From positions 1 to 41,927 of the forward strand of contig WYAZ01000108.1 in assembly GCA_011526105.1 (NCBI GenBank): a DNA stretch of 41,927 nucleotides, given 5' to 3'. Shown here in pieces: positions 34,728-41,927 of the stretch (positions within the stretch are counted from its first letter, which is position 1; each line of letters opens with the position of its first letter). The notes below the pieces were generated by a model. That model had not been told where the DNA came from, made no database searches, and was given only the letters and a program-made list of their open reading frames with translations. This stretch comes from Deltaproteobacteria bacterium. GTDB lineage: Bacteria > Myxococcota > Kuafuiibacteriia > Kuafuiibacteriales > Kuafuiibacteriaceae. The translations under genes were made by a program, and so were the position numbers.

Positions 34728-34832
34728 CTAACCGTTCTTCTTGGCCTGCTTCTCTTTCTTCTTGGCCTGCTTCTCTTTCGTCGAAAGCTTCGGCTTGTTG
34801 GTCTTCGCCTTCTTCTCTGTGCCTTTAGCCAT
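34728..34832 (-). CDS. 34-residue Lys-rich small protein
   Basis: A very short gene with a strong ribosome binding site (AGGAGAG about 8 nt before ATG 34832). The protein starts MAKGTEKKAKTNKPKLSTKE and ends with KQAKK-type repeats and NG: KEKQAKK occurs twice in tandem. It has about fifteen Lys and no hydrophobic segment, so it probably binds nucleic acid or another anionic partner; I recall similar short MAKG-type Lys-rich proteins being widespread and uncharacterised. The spacing of the ribosome binding site and clean ATG/TAG frame support translation. Confidence 0.65.
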   Translation of the reverse strand: MAKGTEKKAKTNKPKLSTKEKQAKKKEKQAKKNG

Positions 34833-35009
34833 GGTGTTCTCTCCTGTAGGAACGTGGACGGTTCTATAGAAAACCTAAGCCGGCCTCTCCGCAAGCCCCC
34901 CTCCCAACCTGCGGGCTGTCCCCGACGGTTTGCCACCTGGTTCCCATACCGCCCGCTCTGACCCAGGAACGATTGTCCGAGGCCCCCGATAACGCGGGTG
35001 GAGGCTGAA

Positions 35010-36899
35010 ATGAACACGGGCAAGCTCACTGGCCAAGGCGCCATCGACCTGGCGACCATCGCCAAACGACTCGAATGCTCCCCCCAAGAGCTCGAGCAGG
35101 CCTTTCAGACCAAGAATCCCCTCGAGAGCTTGACGGACCTCCTCGAGACCAAGCAGGCCGGCAGTCTCTGCGTGCCCCAGGCCCCCTGCGTCGAGGCCTG
35201 CGCCCCGAGACAGAACCCGCTGCCCAGGCCCAAGGGCCATGCCTGCATGGGCCGCTTTCAGGCACCGACCGCCCCGCCCGGACGCGACCCCTTGGTCCTC
35301 GCGCTCGAGCAGATCAAGCCTGGCGCCGAGCTCTTCATGATGGTGCGGCGCGCGGACGAGAAGTTCGACTTCGATCAGGCGATCAAGCTCCCCGCCAACA
35401 CCGAGAAGTACGTGCAAGCCGATGGGCGCTACAACATCGTCTTTGACGATGCGTGGTGCGCCGCGCACGACATCGAGCCCGGCGCGATCCTCGAGATCGC
35501 TCAACGTATGCCCGATGGCAGCCGTGCCTCCGATGGTCTGGTCGTCGCGATCAACGCCGCCGGCATGCCTTGTACCCCGGTTCAGAATGGGCGAGCCGGG
35601 ACGGCCCACCGGATCAACCTGCCGCCTGGGGACCGCATCGGAAACATTCAGGAGCTTCCGCTCTTCGTGCATGAGGCGGATCCGCGACCGGTTCGGATCG
35701 ATCCGGCGAAGCTGAGTCATCGCGTCGAGTATGGAAAGATCGTCGTGCGTGGAGCTCTCGAACCTTTTGCGAATGTGATGGCCGAGAACGCGAGCACCGG
35801 CGCCAAAGGGGATCCGGTCAAGGTTGGAGCGGATGGAAGCTTCGAGGCTCGTGTTCACGGGAGCGAGAACCACGGCATCCTCCTGCGCGTGCTCGACCAC
35901 CACGTCCCCTTCGGTGGCGCTCAGCACGGGGCCCATGCGAACCACGAACGTCGCCTGACCGGTATCGCCGGCACGAAGGAGCCGCTGGTTCTCGCCGAGA
36001 ACCCACGCCTCGGGATGAAGGGTCCGGTCGAGCTCCGCCTCGCTCGGGCCAGCGTGGTGGGTGAGAAACTCATCCTCGACCGCGGGGTCACGCCGGGTAG
36101 CCTCATCACGGTACGCAACGACTCCAGCGAGCCGGTGCGCGAGTTCAAGACCGCTGCGAGCCTAGGCGGCTCCTTCGTTCTTCCGGCCGATTTGCACGTG
36201 GACGACTTCATCACGCTCACGGTGGCCAACCCCTTCGCGTCGGTGAGTTCGGAGGCGAGCATCAGCATCCGCGCCAAGGTGATCAGCGGCAAGAAGGGCT
36301 GCGAGCTCTCGCTCATGGAAGACTTCGGTGACGCAGCTTTCGTGAAGAAGCTTCCGAGGTCTGCGATCGACCGCGGCGAAAACGTAGACCGCGTGACGAG
36401 CGCGCAACCGAACCCGGTGTCTCTGCCGTTCTCCATCAACTCGATTCAGGGCGGCGAGATGGGCCTGGGGGTCACGATCCAGAGCGACGTCGCGGCCTCA
36501 AAGGATGGGCGCGCCCAGGTCTCCTCTTCGATCACCTTTGATCGCGAGGCCAAGAAGATGACGATGATCGTCGACTACACGCGCATGGGTGGCTTCGAGA
36601 AAGAAGGCGCGCCGAGCCAGGCCAACAGCTTTGCCCGCGTCGTGCCGGAGCACAACCAAGGGGCGTACCATCAGAACTTCCCGCACACGGTGACGGGTGC
36701 GTGGGCTCTGGAGATTCAGGACTCGAAGGGCAACGTGCTCGGTCAAGGAACCATCGAAGGCAAGAGGGTCAGCAGCAGCTACGTCTCGAGCTCCTACGAT
36801 GGGCGCGGCGGGATCCTGCCGGTCGGCAGTATCCCGCGCGGAAATGTGGTGACCCATCAGCGCACGATGTTCGACGTGACGAGCTTTCAGGCGAGCTGA
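35010..36899 (+). CDS. Unknown 629-residue protein with beta-domain repeats
   Basis: A 629-residue protein; ATG 35010 is chosen because GGAGG lies 5 nt upstream (an in-frame GTG at 34998 overlaps the site). The N-terminal 45 residues form helices (LATIAKRLECSPQELEQAFQ, like a small HTH or docking module). A Cys-rich segment (CVPQAPCVEAC, later HACMG) comes next, and then a long beta-rich region. Two or three Ig-like or C2-like modules can be guessed (GKIVVRGALEPFANVMAEN, GVTPGSLITVRNDSSEPV, DDFITLTVANPF). The last 150 residues have VTIQSDVAASKDGRAQVSSS and DREAKKMTMIVDYTRMGGF. There is no Sec signal or membrane segment, and no family is recognised. It converges with the OmpA-like gene (3-nt gap). 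Non-classical export or a cytoplasmic scaffold are both possible. Confidence 0.75.
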   Translation: MNTGKLTGQGAIDLATIAKRLECSPQELEQAFQTKNPLESLTDLLETKQAGSLCVPQAPCVEACAPRQNPLPRPKGHACMGRFQAPTAPPGRDPLVLALEQIKPGAELFMMVRRADEKFDFDQAIKLPANTEKYVQADGRYNIVFDDAWCAAHDIEPGAILEIAQRMPDGSRASDGLVVAINAAGMPCTPVQNGRAGTAHRINLPPGDRIGNIQELPLFVHEADPRPVRIDPAKLSHRVEYGKIVVRGALEPFANVMAENASTGAKGDPVKVGADGSFEARVHGSENHGILLRVLDHHVPFGGAQHGAHANHERRLTGIAGTKEPLVLAENPRLGMKGPVELRLARASVVGEKLILDRGVTPGSLITVRNDSSEPVREFKTAASLGGSFVLPADLHVDDFITLTVANPFASVSSEASISIRAKVISGKKGCELSLMEDFGDAAFVKKLPRSAIDRGENVDRVTSAQPNPVSLPFSINSIQGGEMGLGVTIQSDVAASKDGRAQVSSSITFDREAKKMTMIVDYTRMGGFEKEGAPSQANSFARVVPEHNQGAYHQNFPHTVTGAWALEIQDSKGNVLGQGTIEGKRVSSSYVSSSYDGRGGILPVGSIPRGNVVTHQRTMFDVTSFQAS

Positions 36900-36902
36900 C
36901 CG

Positions 36903-38030
36903 CTAGCGAAAGAGGAACACGACTTCGATGCGTCGGTTCTTGGCGCGACCTTCGCTGCTCGAGTTGTCGCCGATGGGTCGGTCCTCGCCGTAGCCGGCCG
37001 ACTTCACCTGCTGGAAGTCCATCTTGGCTTCGGTGACCAGGAAGTCGACGACGGATTGCGCACGTCCAGTGGAGAGCGCGAGGTTGGCCGCGCTTGCCCC
37101 TCGGGAGTCCGTGTAGCCTTCGACCACGACCGGGTAGCTCTTATACTTGGCGGCGAGCTCGGCGATCTTCTTCAGAACCCCGGCGCGGTCGGGCAGCACT
37201 TCGTTCTTTCCCGAAGCAAAGAGGTCATGCAGCGTAATCACCACGCCCCGATTCTCTCGCTTCACCGCGTTGGCGCCCACCGTGAGTGCCTGCTCGAAGA
37301 GGGCCTGTCGCTCTGAGAGCTGGCCAAGCTCGGCGCTCTGGGCGGCCATCTTCTTGCGGGCTTTGCCGGCGGCCGCCAGCGCGAGGGTGTCTGCTTTGGC
37401 CGCCGTCTGCCTCGCGAGATCAAAGTTCTTTGCCGCGAGCGCGGTCTCCGCCTTAGCCAAGTGGTCCTTGGCCTTCACCATCCCGTCCGCGTCCACCTTC
37501 TCGGCTTCGAGCGCTTCCGCGGTGTCGATGTTGCCGGCCACCCGGATGAGGAAGCTCTTCACGTCGGCCTCGCGGCGTTCTTCGGCCATCATCTTCTCGC
37601 GCTCCGCCTTGGAGGACTCGAGATCAACGATTCGCGTCATGCGGGCGACACGCTTCTCATACCTGGCGTGACGTTCGTCCTGCTCGGACTTGATACGTTC
37701 GGCCGTCGAGAGCCGCTCCTCAGAGTTCTGAATCTCTGCGTTCAGGCGATCGATCTTGGCCTGCTCGAGACAGGCGAGGAAGGTGAGTTCCGCGACCTCG
37801 GTGTAGTGCTCGGTCTTCTCCATCTCTTCGTCTTCGTAGGCCTGGCTGGCCTTCGCGTAGTAGGTCTGGCTGCGCTCGAAGAGCTCGGGCGCGGCCTTTT
37901 GTGCCGCCTCGATCTGAGCCGGGTCCTGCATCATTGAGTCGAGCTGGACCAGCCGTTCCGGACGAGGCACGGAGGCACACGCCATCAGAAAGGCGGGAAT
38001 TAGAAGTAGGGTTGCTTGCGCTAGTTTCAT
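36903..38030 (-). CDS. OmpA-family lipoprotein with DUF4398-like coiled coil
   Basis: A 375-residue outer-membrane-associated lipoprotein. Signal MKLAQATLLLIPAFLMAC (Cys18); residues 30-250 are long charged helices with the DUF4398 type of repeated AxxYxKAxQAYEDEE pattern; residues 255-375 are an OmpA-C peptidoglycan-binding domain. The domain shows VVVEGYTDSRGASAANLALS, the RAQSVVDFL helix, SAGYGEDRPIGDN and the KNRRIEVVF end. It ties the outer membrane to the peptidoglycan. It follows the 144-residue exported protein by 9 nt and is probably its partner in the envelope. Start ATG 38030. Confidence 0.93.
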   Translation of the reverse strand: MKLAQATLLLIPAFLMACASVPRPERLVQLDSMMQDPAQIEAAQKAAPELFERSQTYYAKASQAYEDEEMEKTEHYTEVAELTFLACLEQAKIDRLNAEIQNSEERLSTAERIKSEQDERHARYEKRVARMTRIVDLESSKAEREKMMAEERREADVKSFLIRVAGNIDTAEALEAEKVDADGMVKAKDHLAKAETALAAKNFDLARQTAAKADTLALAAAGKARKKMAAQSAELGQLSERQALFEQALTVGANAVKRENRGVVITLHDLFASGKNEVLPDRAGVLKKIAELAAKYKSYPVVVEGYTDSRGASAANLALSTGRAQSVVDFLVTEAKMDFQQVKSAGYGEDRPIGDNSSSEGRAKNRRIEVVFLFR

Positions 38031-38039
38031 GGCTGTTCC

Positions 38040-38474
38040 TCAAAGTCCCTTCGCTTCGAGTTCATCGAAGCGGGCGTTCATGGCATTCGCGGCGTCGGTT
38101 GACTCGCGGGCCGCAGCCTCCGCCGTCTTCGCGAGGGCGTCGGCTTCCGCTGCCTTCGCCTCGAGGTCGAGACGAGTCAGTCGCGCACGCGTGTGCACCG
38201 AGATCGCCTCCACCCGCTCGAGAATCGGATCAATCTGTTCGGTCTTCTCACTGGCTAGAAAGGCCTGGCCCTGCGAGAGGAGAGAGCGAATTCGCTCGAC
38301 CTCCTGCGTGGCAGCCCGGCTGGTATCCATGCTGGATAACTCCGCGACGGTTCCGCTCCATTGCTCGAGCACCTGCTGATAGTGCGCGGCGGTGCGCTCC
38401 TCGGCTTGTGCCAACGAGCCGGCTCCGAGCAGGCCACATCCGGCCAACGCTATTCCAAGAAACTTTCGGCTCAT
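38040..38474 (-). CDS. Exported helical periplasmic protein
   Basis: A 144-residue protein with a Sec signal peptide (MSRKFLGIALAGCGLLGAGS, cleavage likely after AQA at residue 24) and a helical mature part with an Ala/Glu/Arg coiled coil (LTRLDLEAKAAEADALAKTA). ATG 38474 has GAGAAG upstream; a start at 38531 would hide the signal. It is immediately upstream of the OmpA-like lipoprotein (9-nt gap), and both have helical rods, so a joint structure at the cell envelope is plausible. No family is recognised. Confidence 0.82.
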   Translation of the reverse strand: MSRKFLGIALAGCGLLGAGSLAQAEERTAAHYQQVLEQWSGTVAELSSMDTSRAATQEVERIRSLLSQGQAFLASEKTEQIDPILERVEAISVHTRARLTRLDLEAKAAEADALAKTAEAAARESTDAANAMNARFDELEAKGL

Positions 38475-38555
38475 GTTCTTCTCTCTTTCACGGCGACTCC
38501 AAGGAGCCGCCTCATTCTTTCGTTCGGGCATGAGACACGCGAGTGCGACCCAAGG

Positions 38556-38915
38556 TCACATCTCCTTCGACTCATGCTCAGTGGGTGGGTGGGGTTTCCT
38601 TCGCAGCAAAGCGTCCGCAGCGGCGCGTAGATCGAGCTCACCCGAGCTTGCCTTTCGCAGTAGATGCGCTGCGAGCAACCCGAGAAGCCCAGAGAACGCG
38701 ACCGCGAACGCCTCGCCGGGGCCGGCGAGGATGCCGATCAGTCCAAAGGCGACACCGAGCAACGCGCCCAAGGGATAGAGCAGGCGGAGGTCCCTCTGCT
38801 CGGTCTTTGCGACCGTGCCCTTTGCGGGTTCGGCACGCGACTTCTTCGGTGCTTCGATAGGTGAGCTCGCGGGCCCCTCCTCTGAGGCCGTCCCAAATGG
38901 ATCGCCGGGTCCCAT
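38556..38915 (-). CDS. Small two-helix membrane protein of the Asp23/AmaP operon
   Basis: A 119-residue protein with a 45-residue cytoplasmic N-terminus, two membrane helices at about 46-63 and 67-86 (LLYPLGALLGVAFGLIGIL, FAVAFSGLLGLLAAHLL) and a basic tail. The ATG at 38915 is chosen from three adjacent ATGs because AAAGGAG ends 6 nt before it. The position after AmaP matches the DUF2273-type small membrane proteins of Asp23 operons, though sequence similarity is not evident by eye. The gap to amaP is 11 nt. Role unknown. Confidence 0.75.
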   Translation of the reverse strand: MGPGDPFGTASEEGPASSPIEAPKKSRAEPAKGTVAKTEQRDLRLLYPLGALLGVAFGLIGILAGPGEAFAVAFSGLLGLLAAHLLRKASSGELDLRAAADALLRRKPHPPTEHESKEM

Positions 38916-38926
38916 CATCATCTCCT

Positions 38927-39523
38927 TTAGTGGCCCGCCAGCGGGCCGAGCTGGGTCTCGATGCGCAGCCGCGCGACCGGCACGCCGGTGTGATGTTCCA
39001 GGGCGCCACGCACGGCCTGGTCGACCTGCCGCACGACCTCGGGCACGGCGGCCTCGCCCCAAAGCGACAGATGGCACTTCAAGGCCCAACCCTTGCGCCC
39101 GAGCGCGACCACAGCATCACTCTCGCGCACGCCGGGGATGTCACGAGTGGCCCGAGCCACGAGCGCGTGCAGGCCGCGCTCCGCGACAGTGATCGTCGTG
39201 TCTCCCTCCAGCTCTGGAAGCGCGCGTTTGAGCACGATGAGACGCTTGGAAGCCCTCCCGGGTGCCATCGCCAGGAACAGGAGGAGCACCCCGAGGGCGG
39301 ATGCAAACGCACCCCAGCCAACCCACATGACACGTCTGAGGAAGCTCTGCGCCGAGAGATCGAACACGAGCTCCAGGCCAGAGAAAGACAGCGCGTAAGC
39401 GGGGAGGATGAGAACCGCGCTCAGCGCGAGCCCGAGGCCGAGCGCGATGAGAACCGACGCTATCAGTCCGGTCAACATGCGTCGAATCACGATACGTGCG
39501 ATGGCGATCTCGTCGTGCCACAT
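38927..39523 (-). CDS. AmaP-like membrane anchor of Asp23
   Basis: A 198-residue protein with two N-terminal membrane helices (about 14-47 and 63-87: GLIASVLIALGLGLALSAVL, WGAFASALGVLLLFLAMAPG) and a C-terminal Asp23-like soluble domain (about 95-198: GDTTITVAERGLHALVARAT, VPEVVRQVDQAVRGALEHHT). This layout is that of AmaP, which in Gram-positive bacteria anchors Asp23 to the membrane. It sits 23 nt downstream of the Asp23-family gene, matching the known gene order. ATG 39523 has GGGAG about 11 nt upstream. The assignment rests on layout and context. Confidence 0.8.
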   Translation of the reverse strand: MWHDEIAIARIVIRRMLTGLIASVLIALGLGLALSAVLILPAYALSFSGLELVFDLSAQSFLRRVMWVGWGAFASALGVLLLFLAMAPGRASKRLIVLKRALPELEGDTTITVAERGLHALVARATRDIPGVRESDAVVALGRKGWALKCHLSLWGEAAVPEVVRQVDQAVRGALEHHTGVPVARLRIETQLGPLAGH

Positions 39524-39546
39524 AGTCTAGATGCTCCCTATACGAA

Positions 39547-40032
39547 CTACTGGACTCGCGGCTCGAGCGTGGTCTGACGACGTCGATGCTCCTCGAAGTA
39601 GAGATCTACGACCTCTATGTTGACCTCTTTGACACGGAGACCGGTCATGAGGTGGATGCGCTGTGTGACGTTGGTGCGCACCTGCTCGGCGATCTCTGGA
39701 ATGCTCTTGCCGTAGTCGGTGATGACTCGAATGTCGATGGCGGTCTCGACCTTGCCCACCTCGACGCGTACGCCGATGTCTCGCTTCTCGTCGCCTCTGA
39801 ACTGCTGCGCGATCGACTGAATGGTCTGACTTGCGCCGAACGGCACGAGGTCATGCACGCCTTCGATCTCGCGTACCGCAAGCCCGGCGATCTTAGCGAC
39901 GACGTCTTCGCTAATGAGCGTTGAACCCTCCTTGCTGCTGAGAAGGATCACCTGGTCATCCTCCGACTTGCGTGCGGGGCTCATGAAGCTCTCTTTCTTT
40001 CGTGGTTGCTGTTCGACTTTCTGCGTTTCCAT
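39547..40032 (-). CDS. Asp23/Gls24 family envelope stress protein
   Basis: A 161-residue cytoplasmic protein of the Asp23/Gls24 family. Features are GSTLISEDVVAKIAGLAVRE at the start of the domain, the EIEGVHDL turn, and RVEVGKVETAIDIRVITDYG followed by IPEIAEQVRTNVTQRIHLMT and a VKEVNIEVVDL strand. The family acts in cell-wall or envelope stress and is membrane-tethered by AmaP. Start ATG 40032 (AGGGAG upstream) is preferred; ATG 39984 with AAAGAGAG is an alternative and would begin just before the domain. It is the first gene of the operon and divergent from an ECF sigma factor, which may control it. Confidence 0.9.
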   Translation of the reverse strand: METQKVEQQPRKKESFMSPARKSEDDQVILLSSKEGSTLISEDVVAKIAGLAVREIEGVHDLVPFGASQTIQSIAQQFRGDEKRDIGVRVEVGKVETAIDIRVITDYGKSIPEIAEQVRTNVTQRIHLMTGLRVKEVNIEVVDLYFEEHRRRQTTLEPRVQ

Positions 40033-40187
40033 TGCTCCCTCATCTCCTCGAGTTGTGCCGGTGGCCGCGCGCTGTGGCCCGGAGGGCTGCGCTTGGCCTC
40101 CTGTTGTCTCCGAGGTATGGACACGGCTCGAGCATGTTTGGGTCACATTCACCGCATCTTTTTCTGGCTCGAGGGCCTTTCTTGCCT

Positions 40188-40850
40188 GTGACCAGCTACC
40201 TACGGCGCGTGTCTTCGTACGTGTTGTTGGCGCTTCAGGCTCTCTCGCAGGCCCTAAGGCCGCTCTCTGGAGGGTCGGTGGGTGCGGCGGAGGACGCAAG
40301 GGATGGCGCTCGCGTCGACGCGAAGCTCATCCGCAGGTCCAAGCGGGGCGGATCCGACGGTCGCGCGGCGTTCTCAGATTTGGTGCGTCGCCACCAGTCG
40401 TGGCTGGTGCGCTATCTGATCTACCTCCTCGGTGACCGCGACGCCGCCGAGGACGTGGCGCAAGACGCATTTGCACGGGCCTTTCTTCACCTCTCGAGCC
40501 TCCGAGATCCCAGAACCTTCAAGGGCTGGCTCCGCAGGACTGCAACCCGCCTTGCGTTCAATCAGCGTCGCGACCAGGCCACTCGGCGTAAGTATGAAGA
40601 ACAGGCGGCTACAACCGGGGCCTCCAGCGTGGCCTCCAACGTGGCTGAGCGCGAGGCTATCCTGCTGGCGCTCGAAAGGCTCTCCTACCCGTATCGAGAG
40701 GTGCTGGTCCTTTACTACGTCGAGGAACTCAGCACGCGCGAGCTGGCCCGGCTGCTCGACATCGGAGTCTCCGCGGCAAAGATGCGGCTGTCTCGGGCGA
40801 GGCAGGAGTTTCAGACGATCTACAGAACGGAGACCGGCGATGTCCGATGA
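40188..40850 (+). CDS. ECF-type RNA polymerase sigma factor
   Basis: A 220-residue sigma70-family protein with region 2 (FSDLVRRHQSWLVRYLIYLL, then GDRDAAEDVAQDAFARAF and TFKGWLRRTATRLAFNQRR) and region 4 (LERLSYPYREVLVLYYVEEL, STRELARLLDIGVSAAKMRL), joined by an Ala/Ser linker. GTG 40188 is the most likely start (GAGGGC about 10 nt upstream); the first 40 residues precede the sigma domain. Its stop overlaps the next gene by 11 nt, suggesting the 93-residue protein is a co-translated partner, perhaps an anti-sigma factor. It is divergent from the Asp23 operon, a likely target. Confidence 0.9.
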   Translation: MTSYLRRVSSYVLLALQALSQALRPLSGGSVGAAEDARDGARVDAKLIRRSKRGGSDGRAAFSDLVRRHQSWLVRYLIYLLGDRDAAEDVAQDAFARAFLHLSSLRDPRTFKGWLRRTATRLAFNQRRDQATRRKYEEQAATTGASSVASNVAEREAILLALERLSYPYREVLVLYYVEELSTRELARLLDIGVSAAKMRLSRARQEFQTIYRTETGDVR

Positions 40851-41121
40851 GAAGTCAGAAGACGAGCTGTGGGGGGTCTTTGGGATCGTGCGGGCTCAGG
40901 TGATCGAGCTGGCTCAAGACTTCGCCGATCGAGTCTCTATGCGTATCGACGAGTACGTGGAGTCCGGTGAGTTTGGCAGGCCTTCCCTCTCCGAGGCCAT
41001 GGCTAGGTTCGTGCTGGACGTGACAAACATGCTCGGGGCGGCAGTGGGCGCGAAGAAAGCGCAAGACGACGAGCGCGAAGACGACGACTCATCCGACGAC
41101 GAAGGCGAGGGCAACTCATGA
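40840..41121 (+). CDS. 93-residue acidic protein coupled to the sigma factor
   Basis: A 93-residue acidic protein beginning at ATG 40840 within the last codons of the sigma gene and ending in an ATGA overlap with the channel gene. The N-terminal helices (ELWGVFGIVRAQVIELAQDF, ADRVSMRIDEYVES) are followed by a Glu/Asp-rich tail (EREDDDSSDDEGEG). No zinc-binding motif of the usual ZAS anti-sigma type is present. The coupling on both sides places it functionally between a sigma factor and a membrane protein, so an anti-sigma-like or adaptor role is a reasonable inference. Confidence 0.75.
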   Translation: MSDEKSEDELWGVFGIVRAQVIELAQDFADRVSMRIDEYVESGEFGRPSLSEAMARFVLDVTNMLGAAVGAKKAQDDEREDDDSSDDEGEGNS

Positions 41122-41828
41122 ATCTCACGGACGCACTACACCCCACTCAAGAGCTGCTGAGGCAGGTGATCGCGGCGGCTCCGCGCGTCGCGCTTGCCTT
41201 ACTGGTGCTCATCGTTGGGCTCGTCCTCGCTGTCGTGCTGGGACGGCTGGTGCGCTGGTTCGTACGACGCAGCGGGCTCGAGGTTCTGACCGAAAAGTTC
41301 GGGATCGCCAAGATCCTCTACGCGGTAGGCGCGAGGCGTGGCTTCGCTCATCTTCTGGGTGACCTCGCTTGGCTGGCCGGCGTGCTGCTCGCCATCTCGG
41401 CCAGCGCGGAGATCGTGGGTCTGCAGGGCATGGCCAACATCGTCGCCACGATCGTCGGGGTGCTCCCGCGCTTCGTGCTCGCGGTGGCGGTGGGCGTCAT
41501 TGGTTTCGTCCTCGCGGGCATGCTCCGGAATCTCGTGCGGGAGGCCACGCAACGGAGCCGGAACGTCGACTCCCCCGACTTTGTCGCCCAGATTGTGTAC
41601 TACGCAGTCCTCGTCTTGACCGGGACGCTGGCCCTCGAGCAGGCGGGCTTCGAGACAGGGCTCATCAACTCCATCGTGCAGATCAGCGTGGGCGCAGCGG
41701 CGTTGAGTTTGGGGGTCGCGTTTGCGCTCGGCAGTCGCACCGCGTTTCAGAACATCGTGGCGCGCTTCTACTACGAGCGAATGATCCGGCCCGGTGACAA
41801 GTGTTGTCGCTCACGTCCTTCCGCGTGA
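41118..41828 (+). pseudogene. TM-helix/MscS-like channel gene, apparently 3'-truncated
   Basis: A 236-codon gene for a membrane protein with about five hydrophobic segments. Family features are VALALLVLIVGLVLAVVLGR, the YAVGARRGFAHLLGDLAWL region, ANIVATIVGVLPRFVLAVAV, and the MscS pore-domain signature AAALSLGVAFALGSRTAFQN followed by NIVARFYYERMIRPGD. In relatives a cytoplasmic beta domain continues after RPGD. Here the frame leaves the family after GDK and ends with CCRSRPSA at a TGA. A transposase-helper gene (istB) fragment lies on the opposite strand from 41811, so an insertion has probably cut the gene near 41801. The first four-base overlap with the 93-residue gene is intact. It could still be translated as a truncated protein. 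Confidence 0.65.
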
Positions 41829-41927
41829 TTTTGGACCGGATTGCTTGGCCCGCTGACGCTTTTGGCTCTGCGCCTCCTCCTCGGCCTCCCGCCTCCGGTA
41901 ACTGTCGCCTTCGATGCTGACGATGTC
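41811..41927 (-). CDS. istB: IS21-family helper ATPase IstB, C-terminal fragment
   Basis: The last 38 codons of a minus-strand gene that continues beyond the right edge. It reads DIVSIEGDSYRRREAEEEAQ and continues with a basic Lys/Arg-rich tail to a TGA at 41813-41811. The IEGDSYRRRE segment is typical of the C-terminus of IstB proteins, the AAA+ helper of IS21-family transposition. TGTTGTC begins at 41802 just before the istB stop and could be the element's end, where the channel gene is interrupted. Assignment from a short fragment. Confidence 0.65.
   Translation of the reverse strand, partial: DIVSIEGDSYRRREAEEEAQSQKRQRAKQSGPKSRGRT

Noticed and set aside
35010-36899. Calling the 629-residue protein a secreted adhesin
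   Set aside because: The beta-rich modules are suggestive, but there is no Sec signal, lipobox or anchor.

Overview
The window is high-GC, gene-dense DNA that looks like a chromosomal segment of a myxobacterium-like organism (Myxococcota, probably near Polyangiales/Sandaracinaceae). This rests on lipoproteins with Asp-Ala-Gly/Pro linkers after the lipobox, a MYXO-CTERM-like tail, many hybrid histidine kinases and response regulators, a protein-kinase-like membrane protein, and frequent GTG/TTG starts. No rRNA, tRNA or CRISPR array was recognised. The only transposon gene seen is an IS21-type istB fragment at the right edge.

Left part (1-5.6 kb): a penicillin-acylase-family lipoprotein with a small downstream gene; a coupled pair made of a TPR/SycD-like protein and an unknown protein, followed by a glutaredoxin; and a SpoIID-like lipoprotein whose signal peptide lacks a convincing start codon.

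Signalling block (5.5-22.1 kb): a PAS hybrid kinase, a REC-kinase, two paralogous regulators that join a MerR/excisionase-type helix-turn-helix to a receiver, a REC-GGDEF-EAL protein with a degenerate GGDEF site, an NtrC-type activator, two proteins with H-NOX-like C-terminal halves, and a 1028-residue kinase-receiver-kinase hybrid. The hybrid ends an operon that also encodes a ThDP enzyme and a KAS III-like enzyme in which Ser replaces the nucleophilic Cys. A small-molecule methyltransferase is divergent from this operon. The two HTH-receiver genes have promoters with the same motif (CGAWAGRCCAG) inside the -35/-10 spacer. I infer a system that makes and senses a small molecule; this is the most interesting part of the window.

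Middle (22.1-31.9 kb): a toxin-like HExxH protein divergent from an MFS transporter across a palindrome-rich promoter region; an ImuA/RecA-like gene under a near-leaderless promoter with an SOS-like box in its spacer; a lipoprotein built of seven repeats of about 84 residues; a membrane pseudokinase; and a DUF1877 protein with two unknown neighbours. Palindromic repeats at 14.26 and 25.57 kb supply the TAG stop codons of the genes they touch.

Right part (31.9-41.9 kb): a type B carboxylesterase lipoprotein, small proteins including a VF530-family protein and a 34-residue Lys-rich protein, an unknown 629-residue protein, an OmpA-type lipoprotein pair, and an Asp23/AmaP-like envelope-stress operon. 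Divergent from that operon is an ECF sigma factor coupled to a 93-residue protein and a TM-helix/MscS-like channel gene. The channel gene appears to be cut short by the istB-bearing element.
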